Below, in pieces: positions 21,683 to 34,152 of a DNA stretch of 64,000 bases; within the stretch, counting starts at the first letter, position 1; the number at the start of each line of letters is the position of its first letter. The notes under the pieces are model-generated. The model made no database searches, had not been told where the DNA came from, and saw only the letters and a list, made by a program, of their open reading frames with translations. The position numbers and the translations under genes were made by a program. The DNA is taken from positions 310,001-374,000 of the forward strand of contig NZ_CP041216.1 in assembly GCF_020511155.1 (NCBI RefSeq), written 5' to 3'. This DNA comes from Shewanella glacialimarina (GTDB taxonomy: Bacteria; Pseudomonadota; Gammaproteobacteria; Enterobacterales; Shewanellaceae).

Positions 21683-22603
21683 ATGATTTTTCAAAGAACT
21701 GTTCAAAAAATGGTGAAGAGTACTGGTGTCGGATTACATTCTGGCAACAAGGTCACTCTGTGCATTATGCCCGCACCAGTAAATACAGGGATTGTACTGA
21801 CACGTACTGATCTTACGCCTGCAGTGTCTATACCTGCTAAGGCTGATTTAGTGCGCGAAACGACAATGTGCACAGCGCTTGTAAATGATTCTGGTGTTCG
21901 TATTTCTACAATTGAGCATCTATTTGCAGCTCTTGCTGGTTTAGGCATTGATAATGCGATTATCGAGGTTGATGCCCCGGAAATCCCAATTATGGATGGT
22001 AGCGCCAGTCCGTTTGTTTTTTTGCTGCAAAGTGCAGGCATTAAAGAACAAGCAGCACCGAAAAAATATCTAAAAATCACCAAACCTATTCGCGTTGAAG
22101 ACGGCGATAAATGGGCTGAGTTAAGACCTTTTAAAGGGTTTAGAGTTGATTTTAAAATTGACTTTACTCATCCAGAAATTGCTCGAAGCCAACAACATAT
22201 GGTGATGGACTTTTCTACATCAGCTTTTGTAAAAGATATCAGCCGTGCTAGAACCTTCGGCTTTATGCGTGATATTGAATATTTGCGTGCGAATAACCTA
22301 GCTTTAGGTGGCAGCATGGAAAATGCTGTAGTGCTTGACGAATACCGCGTCCTCAACCCTGATGGTCTGCGTTATGAAGACGAGTTCGTTAAGCATAAAA
22401 TTCTCGACGCTTTTGGTGACTTGTATGTAGCAGGTCATGCCATTGTCGGTGAATTTAAAGCATACAAAACAGGTCATGCATTAAATAATCAACTCGTTAG
22501 AGCGCTACTTGCCCAGCAGGACGCATGGGAATTAGTGAGCTTTGACAAAGAAGCCGATGTGCCTGTCAGCTTCATGGTGCCAGGTTCAACGGCACTAGCT
22601 TAA
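21683..22603 (+). CDS. lpxC: UDP-3-O-acyl-N-acetylglucosamine deacetylase
   Basis: LpxC is the zinc amidase of the committed step in lipid A synthesis. The 306 residues match E. coli size. Zinc and catalytic elements are visible: [18 protein letters not shown] (zinc-binding His), ARTFGFM, and the C-terminal [11 protein letters not shown] with the His/Asp zinc ligands. In E. coli LpxC is a target of FtsH proteolysis through its C-terminus; here the end is MVPGSTALA, also small and hydrophobic. Its TAA and the TAA of the convergent dciA are read from the same TTAA (22600-22603). Confidence 0.98.
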   Translation: MIFQRTVQKMVKSTGVGLHSGNKVTLCIMPAPVNTGIVLTRTDLTPAVSIPAKADLVRETTMCTALVNDSGVRISTIEHLFAALAGLGIDNAIIEVDAPEIPIMDGSASPFVFLLQSAGIKEQAAPKKYLKITKPIRVEDGDKWAELRPFKGFRVDFKIDFTHPEIARSQQHMVMDFSTSAFVKDISRARTFGFMRDIEYLRANNLALGGSMENAVVLDEYRVLNPDGLRYEDEFVKHKILDAFGDLYVAGHAIVGEFKAYKTGHALNNQLVRALLAQQDAWELVSFDKEADVPVSFMVPGSTALA

Positions 22604-23058
22604 TCGTTTGATTGCCTATTACGGCTGGCCAATGCAGCCAGCCGTTTTAGTTTTTCACCCAGTGATCCTTCCACATGATCAGCCAATGCAGTGATGTGTT
22701 GCGCAGCTTCATTACTGATATAAGTGTGATTCATCTGGGAGTTTACATTTCCTATTGCTAATCCTGGGTTGACTTTAACCTCAATAGCAGTGAGCATGGG
22801 TAATGTTTCAGCCTGAAGTTGTCGTAGTAGTTTAGGCTTTTGAAAATTAATTCTAGCGGCCCAGGCAGCGGATGACGTTTCAACAACAAGAACACCCTGG
22901 CGGAGATTGGCTACTTTTAGCTGCTCTGCCGCAGGACCATCGATAATCTGTTTTAGATAACGATTCAGATTATTTAATAGTTCTGCTTTCTCAGCGAGTT
23001 CAGGTAGTTTTCCTGACAAATGTAACAAATTGCTGAGGTCTTGAGGGGGCTTTTTCAT
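22600..23058 (-). CDS. dciA: DciA-type (DUF721) replicative helicase loader
   Basis: The 152-residue product (from [12 protein letters not shown]) has the DUF721 pattern: an N-terminal helical part, then [20 protein letters not shown], the KH-like core shared by DciA proteins. A hydrophilic tail follows. DciA is the ancestral bacterial DnaB operator/loader, and in Pseudomonas it lies in the same lpxC-secA neighbourhood. I start at 23058 because the longer frame to 23136 would run through the divergent M23 gene. No good ribosome-binding site is visible. It is convergent with lpxC (4-base overlap) and divergent from the M23 gene (27-bp gap). Confidence 0.85.
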   Translation of the reverse strand: MKKPPQDLSNLLHLSGKLPELAEKAELLNNLNRYLKQIIDGPAAEQLKVANLRQGVLVVETSSAAWAARINFQKPKLLRQLQAETLPMLTAIEVKVNPGLAIGNVNSQMNHTYISNEAAQHITALADHVEGSLGEKLKRLAALASRNRQSND

Positions 23059-23085
23059 ATGATAATAAGATGGCTGAGTTAGGCT

Positions 23086-23985
23086 ATGAGTGTAACAGTA
23101 TTTGTTCAAGGTCGAAATGGGGTCACGCGCTGGCAACCCAGTAAGCGATGGTTTCTTCTACCAATCATGATAATGGTTACCGGAACTGCTATTTATCAAT
23201 ACAGTACCGACCGCTTTGCTAATCAACAAGCTAAAGTGGACGAAAACCAACAATTGCGTGAGCAACAAAAACAGCAAGTGATTGAGCTCAAACACGCAAC
23301 CGAAATTCAACTGTCTACGTTAGTAACTCATGTTGCTAAAATGCAGGCCAAAATTACCCGACTTGAGGCATTAGGCCAGCAAGTCGCCCAAAATAATTTA
23401 CTCGACGATCAATTCGATTTCCATATAGAAGTTGGTATCGGCGGTTACAGTGAATTAGGGACAGGAATCGAATTAAGTCAGCTTATTAATGATATGAATA
23501 CGCTGGCATCAAGAATTGATAGTAATAATCTTCAGTTGTCACTACTTGAAACAGTGTCAACAAATCTCCATATAGATGAAGAGCGTTATATATCAGGGCG
23601 GCCAATCGATAAAGGTTGGTTATCTTCGCCCTATGGTTTACGCAATGACCCTTTTAATGGCCGTAGAACAATGCATAAAGGTATTGATTTTGCCGGGCGA
23701 GAAGGGGCCGATGTTGTTGCAACTGCCGCAGGTGTAATAACGTGGTCAGGAAGTATGTTTGGATATGGTGAGCTTATCGAAATAGATCATGGTAATGGTC
23801 TTCGAACTCGCTATGGACACAATAAATCTCTGTCAGTAAACGTAGGTGACGTCGTTGCCAAAGGCGATACAATCGCCAGTATGGGAAGCACAGGCCGTTC
23901 AACCGGCCCTCATGTGCATTACGAAGTGCTTCGCGGTGGACAACAAATAGATCCACAAAAGTATGTCTATCGCAAAGCAAGTTGA
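23086..23985 (+). CDS. M23 (LytM-type) peptidoglycan endopeptidase, membrane-anchored
   Basis: The 299-residue product has a short cytoplasmic tail, one N-terminal membrane segment (WFLLPIMIMVTGTAIYQ), and a coiled coil of about residues 45-105 rich in Gln, Lys and Glu. A C-terminal M23 metallopeptidase domain follows. The zinc site looks complete: HKGIDF supplies His and Asp, and GPHVHYEV supplies the HxH pair. It is therefore probably an active cell-wall hydrolase in the periplasm, unlike the degenerate EnvC/NlpD activators. The gene lies between dciA and secA, where E. coli has secM. There is no strong ribosome-binding site before ATG 23086. Confidence 0.92.
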   Translation: MSVTVFVQGRNGVTRWQPSKRWFLLPIMIMVTGTAIYQYSTDRFANQQAKVDENQQLREQQKQQVIELKHATEIQLSTLVTHVAKMQAKITRLEALGQQVAQNNLLDDQFDFHIEVGIGGYSELGTGIELSQLINDMNTLASRIDSNNLQLSLLETVSTNLHIDEERYISGRPIDKGWLSSPYGLRNDPFNGRRTMHKGIDFAGREGADVVATAAGVITWSGSMFGYGELIEIDHGNGLRTRYGHNKSLSVNVGDVVAKGDTIASMGSTGRSTGPHVHYEVLRGGQQIDPQKYVYRKAS

Positions 23986-24043
23986 TCATATTAACGGTTA
24001 ATCCGCTCTGAAGAGCCAAACCTACAAGAGATAAGTGACTAAG

Positions 24044-26767
24044 ATGTTAGGTAAATTACTGACAAAAGTATTTGGAAGCAAAAACGATCGTACCCTAAAG
24101 AACCTGGGTAAAGTGGTCACTAAAATTAACGCATTGGAAGCAGACTATGAAAAACTGTCCGATGAAGAATTAAAAGCAAAAACCGCAGAGTTTCGGCAGC
24201 GTCTAGAATCAGGTGAAAGCTTAGAAAGCCTGATGGCAGAAGCATTTGCCGTTGTGCGTGAAGCGTCAAAGCGTGTGTTTAATATGCGTCCTTTTGATGT
24301 CCAATTACTTGGCGGTATGGTACTAGACAGTAATCGTATTGCTGAAATGCGTACCGGTGAAGGTAAAACATTAACCGCAACATTACCTGCATACTTAAAT
24401 GGTCTCAGTGGCAAAGGTGTTCACGTTATTACTGTGAATGATTACTTAGCCCGTCGTGATGCTGAATTCAATCGTCCGTTATTTGAGTTTTTAGGCTTAA
24501 CGGTTGGCGTTAACGTTGCTGGTATTGGTCAAATAGAAAAGAAACAGGCTTATAACGCAGATATAACTTATGGCACCAATAACGAATTTGGTTTCGATTA
24601 TCTGCGCGACAATATGGCCTTTTCTCCACAAGAGCGTGTACAACGCCCACTAAACTACGCATTGATCGATGAAGTCGATTCAATCTTAATTGATGAAGCG
24701 CGTACGCCACTGATTATTTCTGGTGCAGCCGAAAACAGCTCAGATCTGTACATTAAAGTGAATAAGTTAATTCCTAGACTTGTACGTCAAGATAAAGAAG
24801 ATACCGAAGACTATATCGGTGAAGGTGACTTCACAATCGATGAAAAAGGTAAACAAGTTCATTTAACAGAACGTGGTCAAGAGAAAGTTGAACTACTGTT
24901 AACTGAACAAGGCATGTTAGCTGAAGGTGATTCACTTTATTCAGCCGCAAATATTTCATTACTGCATCACGTGTATGCAGCACTTCGTGCGCATACTCTA
25001 TTTGAACGCGATGTTGATTATATTATCCAAGACGATGATGTTGTTATTGTAGATGAACATACTGGCCGTACAATGCCAGGACGACGTTGGTCAGAAGGTT
25101 TGCATCAAGCGGTTGAAGCCAAAGAAGGGGTTCATATTCAAAATGAAAACCAAACATTAGCCTCAATTACCTTTCAAAACTACTTCCGTCAGTATGATAA
25201 ATTAGCCGGTATGACGGGTACTGCCGATACCGAAGCATTCGAGTTTCAGCATATCTATGGCCTAGATACCGTTGTAGTACCGACTAACCGTCCAATGGTT
25301 CGTAACGACATGGCTGATTTAGTTTATCTAACAGCTGCAGAAAAATACGATGCTATTGTTGCTGATATTAAAAGTTGCCGTGAACGCGGTCAGCCAGTAT
25401 TAGTGGGTACAGTGTCTATTGAGCAATCAGAGCTGCTTAATACATTATTGAAAAAAGCCAAAATTCCACACAGTGTACTAAATGCTAAATTCCATGAAAA
25501 AGAAGCTGAAATTGTTGCCCAAGCCGGTAGCTTAGGCGCAGTAACGATTGCAACAAACATGGCTGGCCGTGGTACGGATATCGTATTAGGCGGTAACTGG
25601 AACATGGAGATTGAAGCGTTAGATAATCCAACAGCAGAACAGAAAGCTAAAATTAAAGCAGATTGGCAAATACGCCATGATGAAGTGCTTGCGGCTGGCG
25701 GTTTACACATTCTTGGTACCGAGCGTCATGAATCGCGTCGTATCGATAACCAGCTACGTGGTCGTGCCGGTCGTCAAGGTGATGCGGGTTCTTCACGTTT
25801 CTATTTATCGATGGAAGATAGCTTAATGCGTATCTTCGCTTCAGATCGTGTTTCAGGCATGATGAAAAAGCTGGGTATGGAAGAAGGCGAAGCTATCGAA
25901 CATCCATGGGTATCTCGTGCCATCGAAAATGCACAGCGCAAAGTAGAAGCGCGTAACTTCGATATTCGTAAGCAATTGCTTGAATATGATGACGTGGCAA
26001 ATGATCAACGCCAAGTTGTTTATTCCCAACGCAATGAGTTAATGGATGCTGAAAGCATTGAAGATACCATCAAGAATATCGAACAAGATGTTGTTTCTGG
26101 CGTTATTGATACTTATATCCCACAGAATTCTTTGGAAGAGTTATGGGACGTACCTGGCTTAGAGCAACGTTTACATAATGAGTTCGCATTAAAGCTTCCG
26201 ATACAAGAATGGTTAGATAAAGAGGACGATCTACATGAAGAGACATTACGTGAGCGTATTGTGACATCATGGACTGAAGCCTTTAAAGCTAAAGAGCAGA
26301 TGGTTGGCCCGCAAGTATTACGTCAATTTGAAAAAGCTGTAATGCTACAAACCTTAGATGGTTTATGGAAAGAGCATTTAGCTGCGATGGATCATCTACG
26401 TCAAGGTATACATTTACGTGGGTATGCACAAAAAAATCCTAAGCAAGAATATAAGCGTGAATCATTTGAGTTGTTTCAACAGATGCTTGAAACATTAAAG
26501 CATGATGTCATCAGTGTATTATCGAAAGTGCAAGTACAAGCACAATCTGATGTAGACGACATGGAACAACGCCGTCGCGATGAAGAAGCTAAGATTAAAC
26601 GTGATTACCAACATGCAACGGCTCAAGCATTGGACGAAGGTGAAGCGACAGCTACAGCCGAAAAACCTAAGACGGTTATACGCGATGGTGAGAAAGTGGG
26701 ACGTAATGATCCATGTCCCTGCGGATCAGGTCAGAAATATAAACAATGCCATGGCAAATTAAGTTAA
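24044..26767 (+). CDS. secA: Preprotein translocase ATPase SecA
   Basis: SecA drives post-translational export through SecYEG. The protein has Walker A ([16 protein letters not shown]), the DEAD-type box ([17 protein letters not shown]), the [11 protein letters not shown] motif, the second nucleotide-binding fold ([30 protein letters not shown]) and a C-terminal zinc motif [14 protein letters not shown] that binds SecB. I start at ATG 24044 ([12 protein letters not shown]), which matches the family N-terminus and gives 907 residues; GTG 24035 would add three. No secM-like arrest peptide precedes it: only 58 bp separate it from the M23 gene. Confidence 0.98.
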   Translation: MLGKLLTKVFGSKNDRTLKNLGKVVTKINALEADYEKLSDEELKAKTAEFRQRLESGESLESLMAEAFAVVREASKRVFNMRPFDVQLLGGMVLDSNRIAEMRTGEGKTLTATLPAYLNGLSGKGVHVITVNDYLARRDAEFNRPLFEFLGLTVGVNVAGIGQIEKKQAYNADITYGTNNEFGFDYLRDNMAFSPQERVQRPLNYALIDEVDSILIDEARTPLIISGAAENSSDLYIKVNKLIPRLVRQDKEDTEDYIGEGDFTIDEKGKQVHLTERGQEKVELLLTEQGMLAEGDSLYSAANISLLHHVYAALRAHTLFERDVDYIIQDDDVVIVDEHTGRTMPGRRWSEGLHQAVEAKEGVHIQNENQTLASITFQNYFRQYDKLAGMTGTADTEAFEFQHIYGLDTVVVPTNRPMVRNDMADLVYLTAAEKYDAIVADIKSCRERGQPVLVGTVSIEQSELLNTLLKKAKIPHSVLNAKFHEKEAEIVAQAGSLGAVTIATNMAGRGTDIVLGGNWNMEIEALDNPTAEQKAKIKADWQIRHDEVLAAGGLHILGTERHESRRIDNQLRGRAGRQGDAGSSRFYLSMEDSLMRIFASDRVSGMMKKLGMEEGEAIEHPWVSRAIENAQRKVEARNFDIRKQLLEYDDVANDQRQVVYSQRNELMDAESIEDTIKNIEQDVVSGVIDTYIPQNSLEELWDVPGLEQRLHNEFALKLPIQEWLDKEDDLHEETLRERIVTSWTEAFKAKEQMVGPQVLRQFEKAVMLQTLDGLWKEHLAAMDHLRQGIHLRGYAQKNPKQEYKRESFELFQQMLETLKHDVISVLSKVQVQAQSDVDDMEQRRRDEEAKIKRDYQHATAQALDEGEATATAEKPKTVIRDGEKVGRNDPCPCGSGQKYKQCHGKLS

Positions 26768-26805
26768 TAAACCAGTTAGCTTAGCTAAACCAGCATAGTG
26801 ATTAT

Positions 26806-26834
26806 AAAAAGCAGCTTATATAGCTGCTTTTTTT
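26806..26834 (+). terminator. Rho-independent terminator after secA
   Basis: AAAAAGCAGCT-TATAT-AGCTGCTTTTTTT, an 11-bp stem with a long T tract, lies 39 bp after the secA stop. Confidence 0.93.
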
Positions 26835-26930
26835 ATATCTCATTGACAAGAGTCTAAGGTTATAAATCAGCTATTGTGGATAACTTTGGGGGTAAATGGT
26901 GCAAAACATGTATGTAAGTGGGTAACTATC

Positions 26931-26958
26931 AAAAAGATCGTAAAAAACCGATCTTTTT
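26931..26958 (+). repeat. Terminator-like perfect hairpin just upstream of rrn P1
   Basis: AAAAAGATCG and CGATCTTTTT form a perfect 10-bp inverted repeat with the loop TAAAAAAC. It ends 12 bp before the P1 -35 box, so it overlaps the expected A/T-rich UP element. It may insulate P1 from read-through, act as the UP element, or both. Confidence 0.6.
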
Positions 26959-26970
26959 ACACAAAAGGCC

Positions 26971-26998
26971 TTGCACTGCCTCAGAATCTCCCTATAAT
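26971..26998 (+). promoter_or_regulatory. rRNA operon promoter P1
   Basis: TTGCAC (26971) and a perfect TATAAT (26993) are spaced 16 bp apart and followed by a GC-rich discriminator (GCGCAACC), typical of stringently controlled rRNA promoters. It lies about 460 bp upstream of 16S. Confidence 0.85.
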
Positions 26999-27136
26999 GC
27001 GCAACCACTGACACGGCACTGCGCGAAAGCAAAGTGGCATCTGAAGTTAATCACTTAGGAAGTCAGGTTGATTTGAAAGAATAAAACTTCGGTTTCATCA
27101 TCAAATCAACAGCGAAAAGAAAGTTTGAAAAAACAC

Positions 27137-27164
27137 TTGACGCTGACAACAGGGTCTGTAGAAT
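27137..27164 (+). promoter_or_regulatory. rRNA operon promoter P2
   Basis: TTGACG (27137) and TAGAAT (27159) have a 16-bp spacer and discriminator ACGCAGCC. They lie about 165 bp downstream of P1 and upstream of boxA, the usual tandem P1/P2 arrangement. Confidence 0.75.
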
Positions 27165-27223
27165 ACGCAGCCCAAGCCAACGACCTAGCGTCTTACGGCG
27201 ATGTTTGAAAAATCAACATCAAC

Positions 27224-27239
27224 GCTCTTTAACAATTTA
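27224..27239 (+). promoter_or_regulatory. boxA antitermination site in the 16S leader
   Basis: GCTCTTTAACAATTTA matches the rRNA boxA that binds NusB/NusE. It is followed at once by the left arm of the 16S processing stem. Confidence 0.88.
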
Positions 27240-27255
27240 TCAAGTAATCTGTGTG
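27240..27255 (+). other. 16S processing stem, left arm
   Basis: TCAAGTAATCTGTGTG is the exact complement of CACACAGATTACTTGA at 29053-29068, giving a perfect 16-bp stem around pre-16S, the expected RNase III substrate. Farther down the leader, GTTCGAC-GTA-GTCGAAC (27433-27449) forms a second small hairpin ending 10 bp before 16S. Confidence 0.85.
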
Positions 27256-27459
27256 GACATTCACAGGTATTGAGTTATTCGAAATTGTCTTCTGTTCTCC
27301 GGAATGTTGGCAATCAAAAAATTTAACTCGATGATGAGAATGTTCATAGTAATATGAAACTACAGCAATGTAGTAAATAACTCGTTAGCTCTTATGAGCG
27401 AAGCGAATTATGACAGTAGAATTCATTGAGCCGTTCGACGTAGTCGAACAAAAAAACTT

Positions 27460-29004
<1,545 letters not shown>

Positions 29005-29052
29005 CCTATACGACTAACTCATACCTGAAAGTGAGAAATCACCTTGAGTGTT

Positions 29053-29068
29053 CACACAGATTACTTGA
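29053..29068 (+). other. 16S processing stem, right arm
   Basis: CACACAGATTACTTGA pairs perfectly with 27240-27255 and lies 48 bases after the mature 16S end. Confidence 0.85.
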
Positions 29069-29219
29069 TAGAAAGAAAGAGAATATACGTCTCTATTTAG
29101 ACGACGTTAATTTGCTCTAGCACCAGGCACTTGAAGAGTGAGGGAGGACGTGTAGTACACTACACGACGACTGAACGATGAAAGTAACGCAGTGATTGAG
29201 TAAAGAAACAAGTATAAAT

Positions 29220-29296
<77 letters not shown>

Positions 29297-29441
29297 AAAT
29301 CTTTCCTTTCCTGCGTTGGAAAGTGACTCGTTTAGCTTCTTGTAATAAGAAACTAAACGTCGCCACTTGCCGCCTTGGTAAGAAAATATTTGGTAAAACA
29401 CCTTCTTAGAAGGTAGTAGTATATTCTCGACTGTATGTAAA

Positions 29442-29517
29442 GGGGTTATAGCTCAGCTGGGAGAGCGCCTGCCTTGCACGCAGGAGGTCTGCGGTTCGAT
29501 CCCGCATAGCTCCACCA
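29442..29517 (+). tRNA. alaT: tRNA-Ala (TGC)
   Basis: This 76-nt tRNA has anticodon TGC in CTTGCAC and an encoded CCA. It starts GGGGTTATAGC and ends GCATAGCTCCACCA. It is the second spacer tRNA of the operon. Confidence 0.98.
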
Positions 29518-29554
29518 TTCTCTTTAATGAGAAACATACATATTGGTCCGAGAT

Positions 29555-29590
29555 GCCAAAGATAAACGAAATTTTATCTTTGGCTTTTTT
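29555..29590 (+). terminator. Intrinsic-terminator-like hairpin inside the rRNA operon
   Basis: GCCAAAGATAAA-CGAAAT-TTTATCTTTGGC is a perfect 12-bp stem followed by six T residues. It lies 37 bases after tRNA-Ala and 6 bases before the second boxA. Its form is that of a strong rho-independent terminator, yet 23S and 5S lie downstream. Antiterminated polymerase should read through it. Alternatively it is an RNA-processing hairpin. Confidence 0.65.
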
Positions 29591-29596
29591 AAGCCC

Positions 29597-29613
29597 GCTC
29601 TTTAACAATTTGG
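29597..29613 (+). promoter_or_regulatory. Second boxA, in front of 23S
   Basis: GCTCTTTAACAATTTGG repeats the leader boxA. It is directly followed by GGAAAGCTGAT (29612-29622), the left arm of the 23S processing stem. The right arm is ATCAGCTTTCC at 32863-32873. Confidence 0.85.
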
Positions 29614-29878
29614 AAAGCTGATAGTACTAACTAAAGGCGCATGGATGATGATTCGTTGTCGTTTGTGTGATTAGGTTAGTGCGAAAATAATATTGATGCG
29701 AAAGCATCAGTATCTTGAGTTCTCAAAACACTGTTTAAGTGTCTTGAATATTCTAAAAACTAAGGCGAGTCACACTTCCTGGTCGGGAGTGAGACAAGTA
29801 AAAACCAGCTAGTTGCGATACAGTCTGATTAGTTCATTCTCTTGTTTACAAGGGCAGTGAAACTCATTTGGGTTGTAT

Positions 29879-32782
<2,904 letters not shown>

Positions 32783-32918
32783 CAACCCAGATGGGTTTTA
32801 CTAACCTTAGTTGTTAGGATGGGACACTTAGACAGTGCGAACTCAAGAAGCTCTAATGAGCAATCAGCTTTCCGAATTATTATTTAATGCTAGTTAAATG
32901 GCGTTAGATAACCAAATT

Positions 32919-33038
32919 TGTCTGGAAACCATAGAGCTGTGGCACCACCTGATCCCATTCCGAACTCAGAAGTGAAACACAGTATCGCCGATGGTAGTGT
33001 GGGGTCTCCCCATGTGAGAGTAGGTCATTTCCAGGCGC
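32919..33038 (+). rRNA. rrf: 5S ribosomal RNA, first copy
   Basis: This 120-nt 5S gene runs from TGTCTGGAAACCATAGAGC to TTTCCAGGCGC. The terminal stem TGTCTGGA / TCCAGGCG closes, and CCGAACTCAGAAGTGAAAC is the conserved core. It differs from the second copy at one position (C at 32943). Confidence 0.98.
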
Positions 33039-33088
33039 CAATTAAAATTACTGATCATAATGATGAGTAATAATATAAAGCAAGTTTT

Positions 33089-33164
<76 letters not shown>

Positions 33165-33196
33165 CGAATATTCTAGTGTATTGTCCTAGTAGAATT

Positions 33197-33316
33197 TGTC
33201 TGGAAACCATAGAGCTGTGGTACCACCTGATCCCATTCCGAACTCAGAAGTGAAACACAGTATCGCCGATGGTAGTGTGGGGTCTCCCCATGTGAGAGTA
33301 GGTCATTTCCAGGCGC
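33197..33316 (+). rRNA. rrf: 5S ribosomal RNA, second copy
   Basis: It is 120 nt and identical to the first copy except T for C at 33221. Its final 30 nt (33287-33316) plus the downstream terminator form the seed of the tandem array that follows. Confidence 0.98.
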
Positions 33317-33329
33317 TAATTAAAACATC

Positions 33330-33357
33330 AAGGCCACTCTTACTGAGTGGCCTTTTT
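33330..33357 (+). terminator. rRNA operon terminator
   Basis: AAGGCCACTC-TTACT-GAGTGGCCTTTTT, a 10-bp stem and T tract, lies 13 bp after the second 5S gene. Confidence 0.95.
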
Positions 33358-33456
33358 GTTTATTGACGAAAAACTATTCTTGAGCATCAGTCATACATAG
33401 TGTGGCCGATATGCCCATGTGAGAGTAGGTCATTTCCAGGCGCTAATTAAAACAGC

Positions 33457-33484
33457 AAGGCCACTCTAACTGAGTGGCCTTTTT
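33457..33484 (+). terminator. Array terminator, unit 1
   Basis: AAGGCCACTC-TAACT-GAGTGGCC followed by T5; a copy of the rRNA terminator with one loop change. Confidence 0.9.
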
Positions 33485-33583
33485 GTTTATTGACGAAAAA
33501 CTATTCTTGAGCATGAGTCAAACATAGTGTGGCCGATATGCCCATGTGAGAGTAGGTCATTTCCAGGCGCTAATTAAAACAGC

Positions 33584-33611
33584 AAGGCCACTCTAACTGA
33601 GTGGCCTTTTT
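33584..33611 (+). terminator. Array terminator, unit 2
   Basis: Identical to the unit 1 terminator, 127 bp further on. Confidence 0.9.
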
Positions 33612-33710
33612 GTTTATTGACGAAAAACTATTCTTGAGCATGAGTCATACATAGTGTGGCCGATATGCCCATGTGAGAGTAGGTCATTTCTAGGCGCTAA
33701 TTAAAACAGC

Positions 33711-33738
33711 AAGGCCACTCTAACTGAGTGGCCTTTTT
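33711..33738 (+). terminator. Array terminator, unit 3
   Basis: Identical to the unit 1 terminator; the unit carries CTAGG for CCAGG in the 5S segment. Confidence 0.9.
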
Positions 33739-33849
33739 GTTTATTGTCGAAAAACTATTCTTGAGCATGAGTCATACATAGTGTGGCCGATATGCCCATG
33801 TGACAGTAGGTCATTTCCAGGGGCATAATTTACTAGAAAGAGTAGTGAT

Positions 33850-33879
33850 AAGCCCGTTGCTCACGTAACGGGCTTTTTT
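33850..33879 (+). terminator. Array terminator, unit 4 (unrelated sequence)
   Basis: AAGCCCGTT-GCTCACGT-AACGGGCTT then T tract. It has the same role and position in the unit but no sequence relation to the other terminators. Confidence 0.92.
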
Positions 33880-33961
33880 ACGTTTGACATTTGAGCATGA
33901 AAGTCGTGTGGCCGATATGCCCATCTGAGAGTAGGTCATTTCCAGGCGCCAAATAAAACAG

Positions 33962-33994
33962 CAAGGTCACTCTAATTGAGTGGCCTTTTTTTTT
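33962..33994 (+). terminator. Array terminator, unit 5
   Basis: AAGGTCACTC / GAGTGGCCTT with one G-U pair and an expanded T tract of about ten T residues. Confidence 0.9.
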
Positions 33995-34099
33995 GTGTCG
34001 AAGAACTATTCTTGAGCATGAGTCATACATAGTGTGGCCGATATGCCCATGTGAAAATATTGATCAAATGTAGTGAGGTTTTTTTAGTGATGAATACAA

Positions 34100-34130
34100 A
34101 TAAGCCCACACAAATATGTTGGGGCTATTT
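34100..34130 (-). terminator. Probable terminator of the minus-strand mutT operon
   Basis: Read on the minus strand, AGCCCCAACA and TGTGTGGGCT form an imperfect stem followed by TTATTTG. It lies about 22 bases beyond the mutT stop, facing the rRNA terminator array. Confidence 0.6.
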
Positions 34131-34152
34131 ACACTATTACTGCAGAATAGAG

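Larger units (their letters stand above)
33414..34053 (+). repeat. Tandem array of 125-127 bp units: 5S 3' end plus terminator
   Basis: Units start (at CCCATGTG or variant) at 33414, 33541, 33668, 33795, 33920 and 34045. The last is cut off after about 9 bases. The parent unit is 33287-33413, which includes the true 5S end. Units 1-3 are nearly identical (one to three changes in 127). Each contains a copy of the last 30 nt of 5S, a terminator, and a spacer with CTATTCTTGAGCATGAGTCA. It then has TAGTGTGG, also a 5S block, but separated from CCCATG by CCGATATG where true 5S has GGTCTC. Unit 4 (33795-33919) has a different interior and terminator. Unit 5 is diverged. Only the 3' part of 5S is repeated, so no unit can encode 5S. 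Confidence 0.95.

Noticed and set aside
26875..26883. Perfect DnaA box (TGTGGATAA, reverse of TTATCCACA) upstream of the rRNA operon
   Set aside because: A single 9-mer is expected by chance in 64 kb on two strands; another occurs inside ampD. No cluster and no origin-like AT region with further boxes.
33287..34070. CRISPR array
   Set aside because: Units are 125-127 bp and almost wholly repeated. There are no short repeats with unique spacers and no cas genes, and the unit derives from 5S plus terminator.
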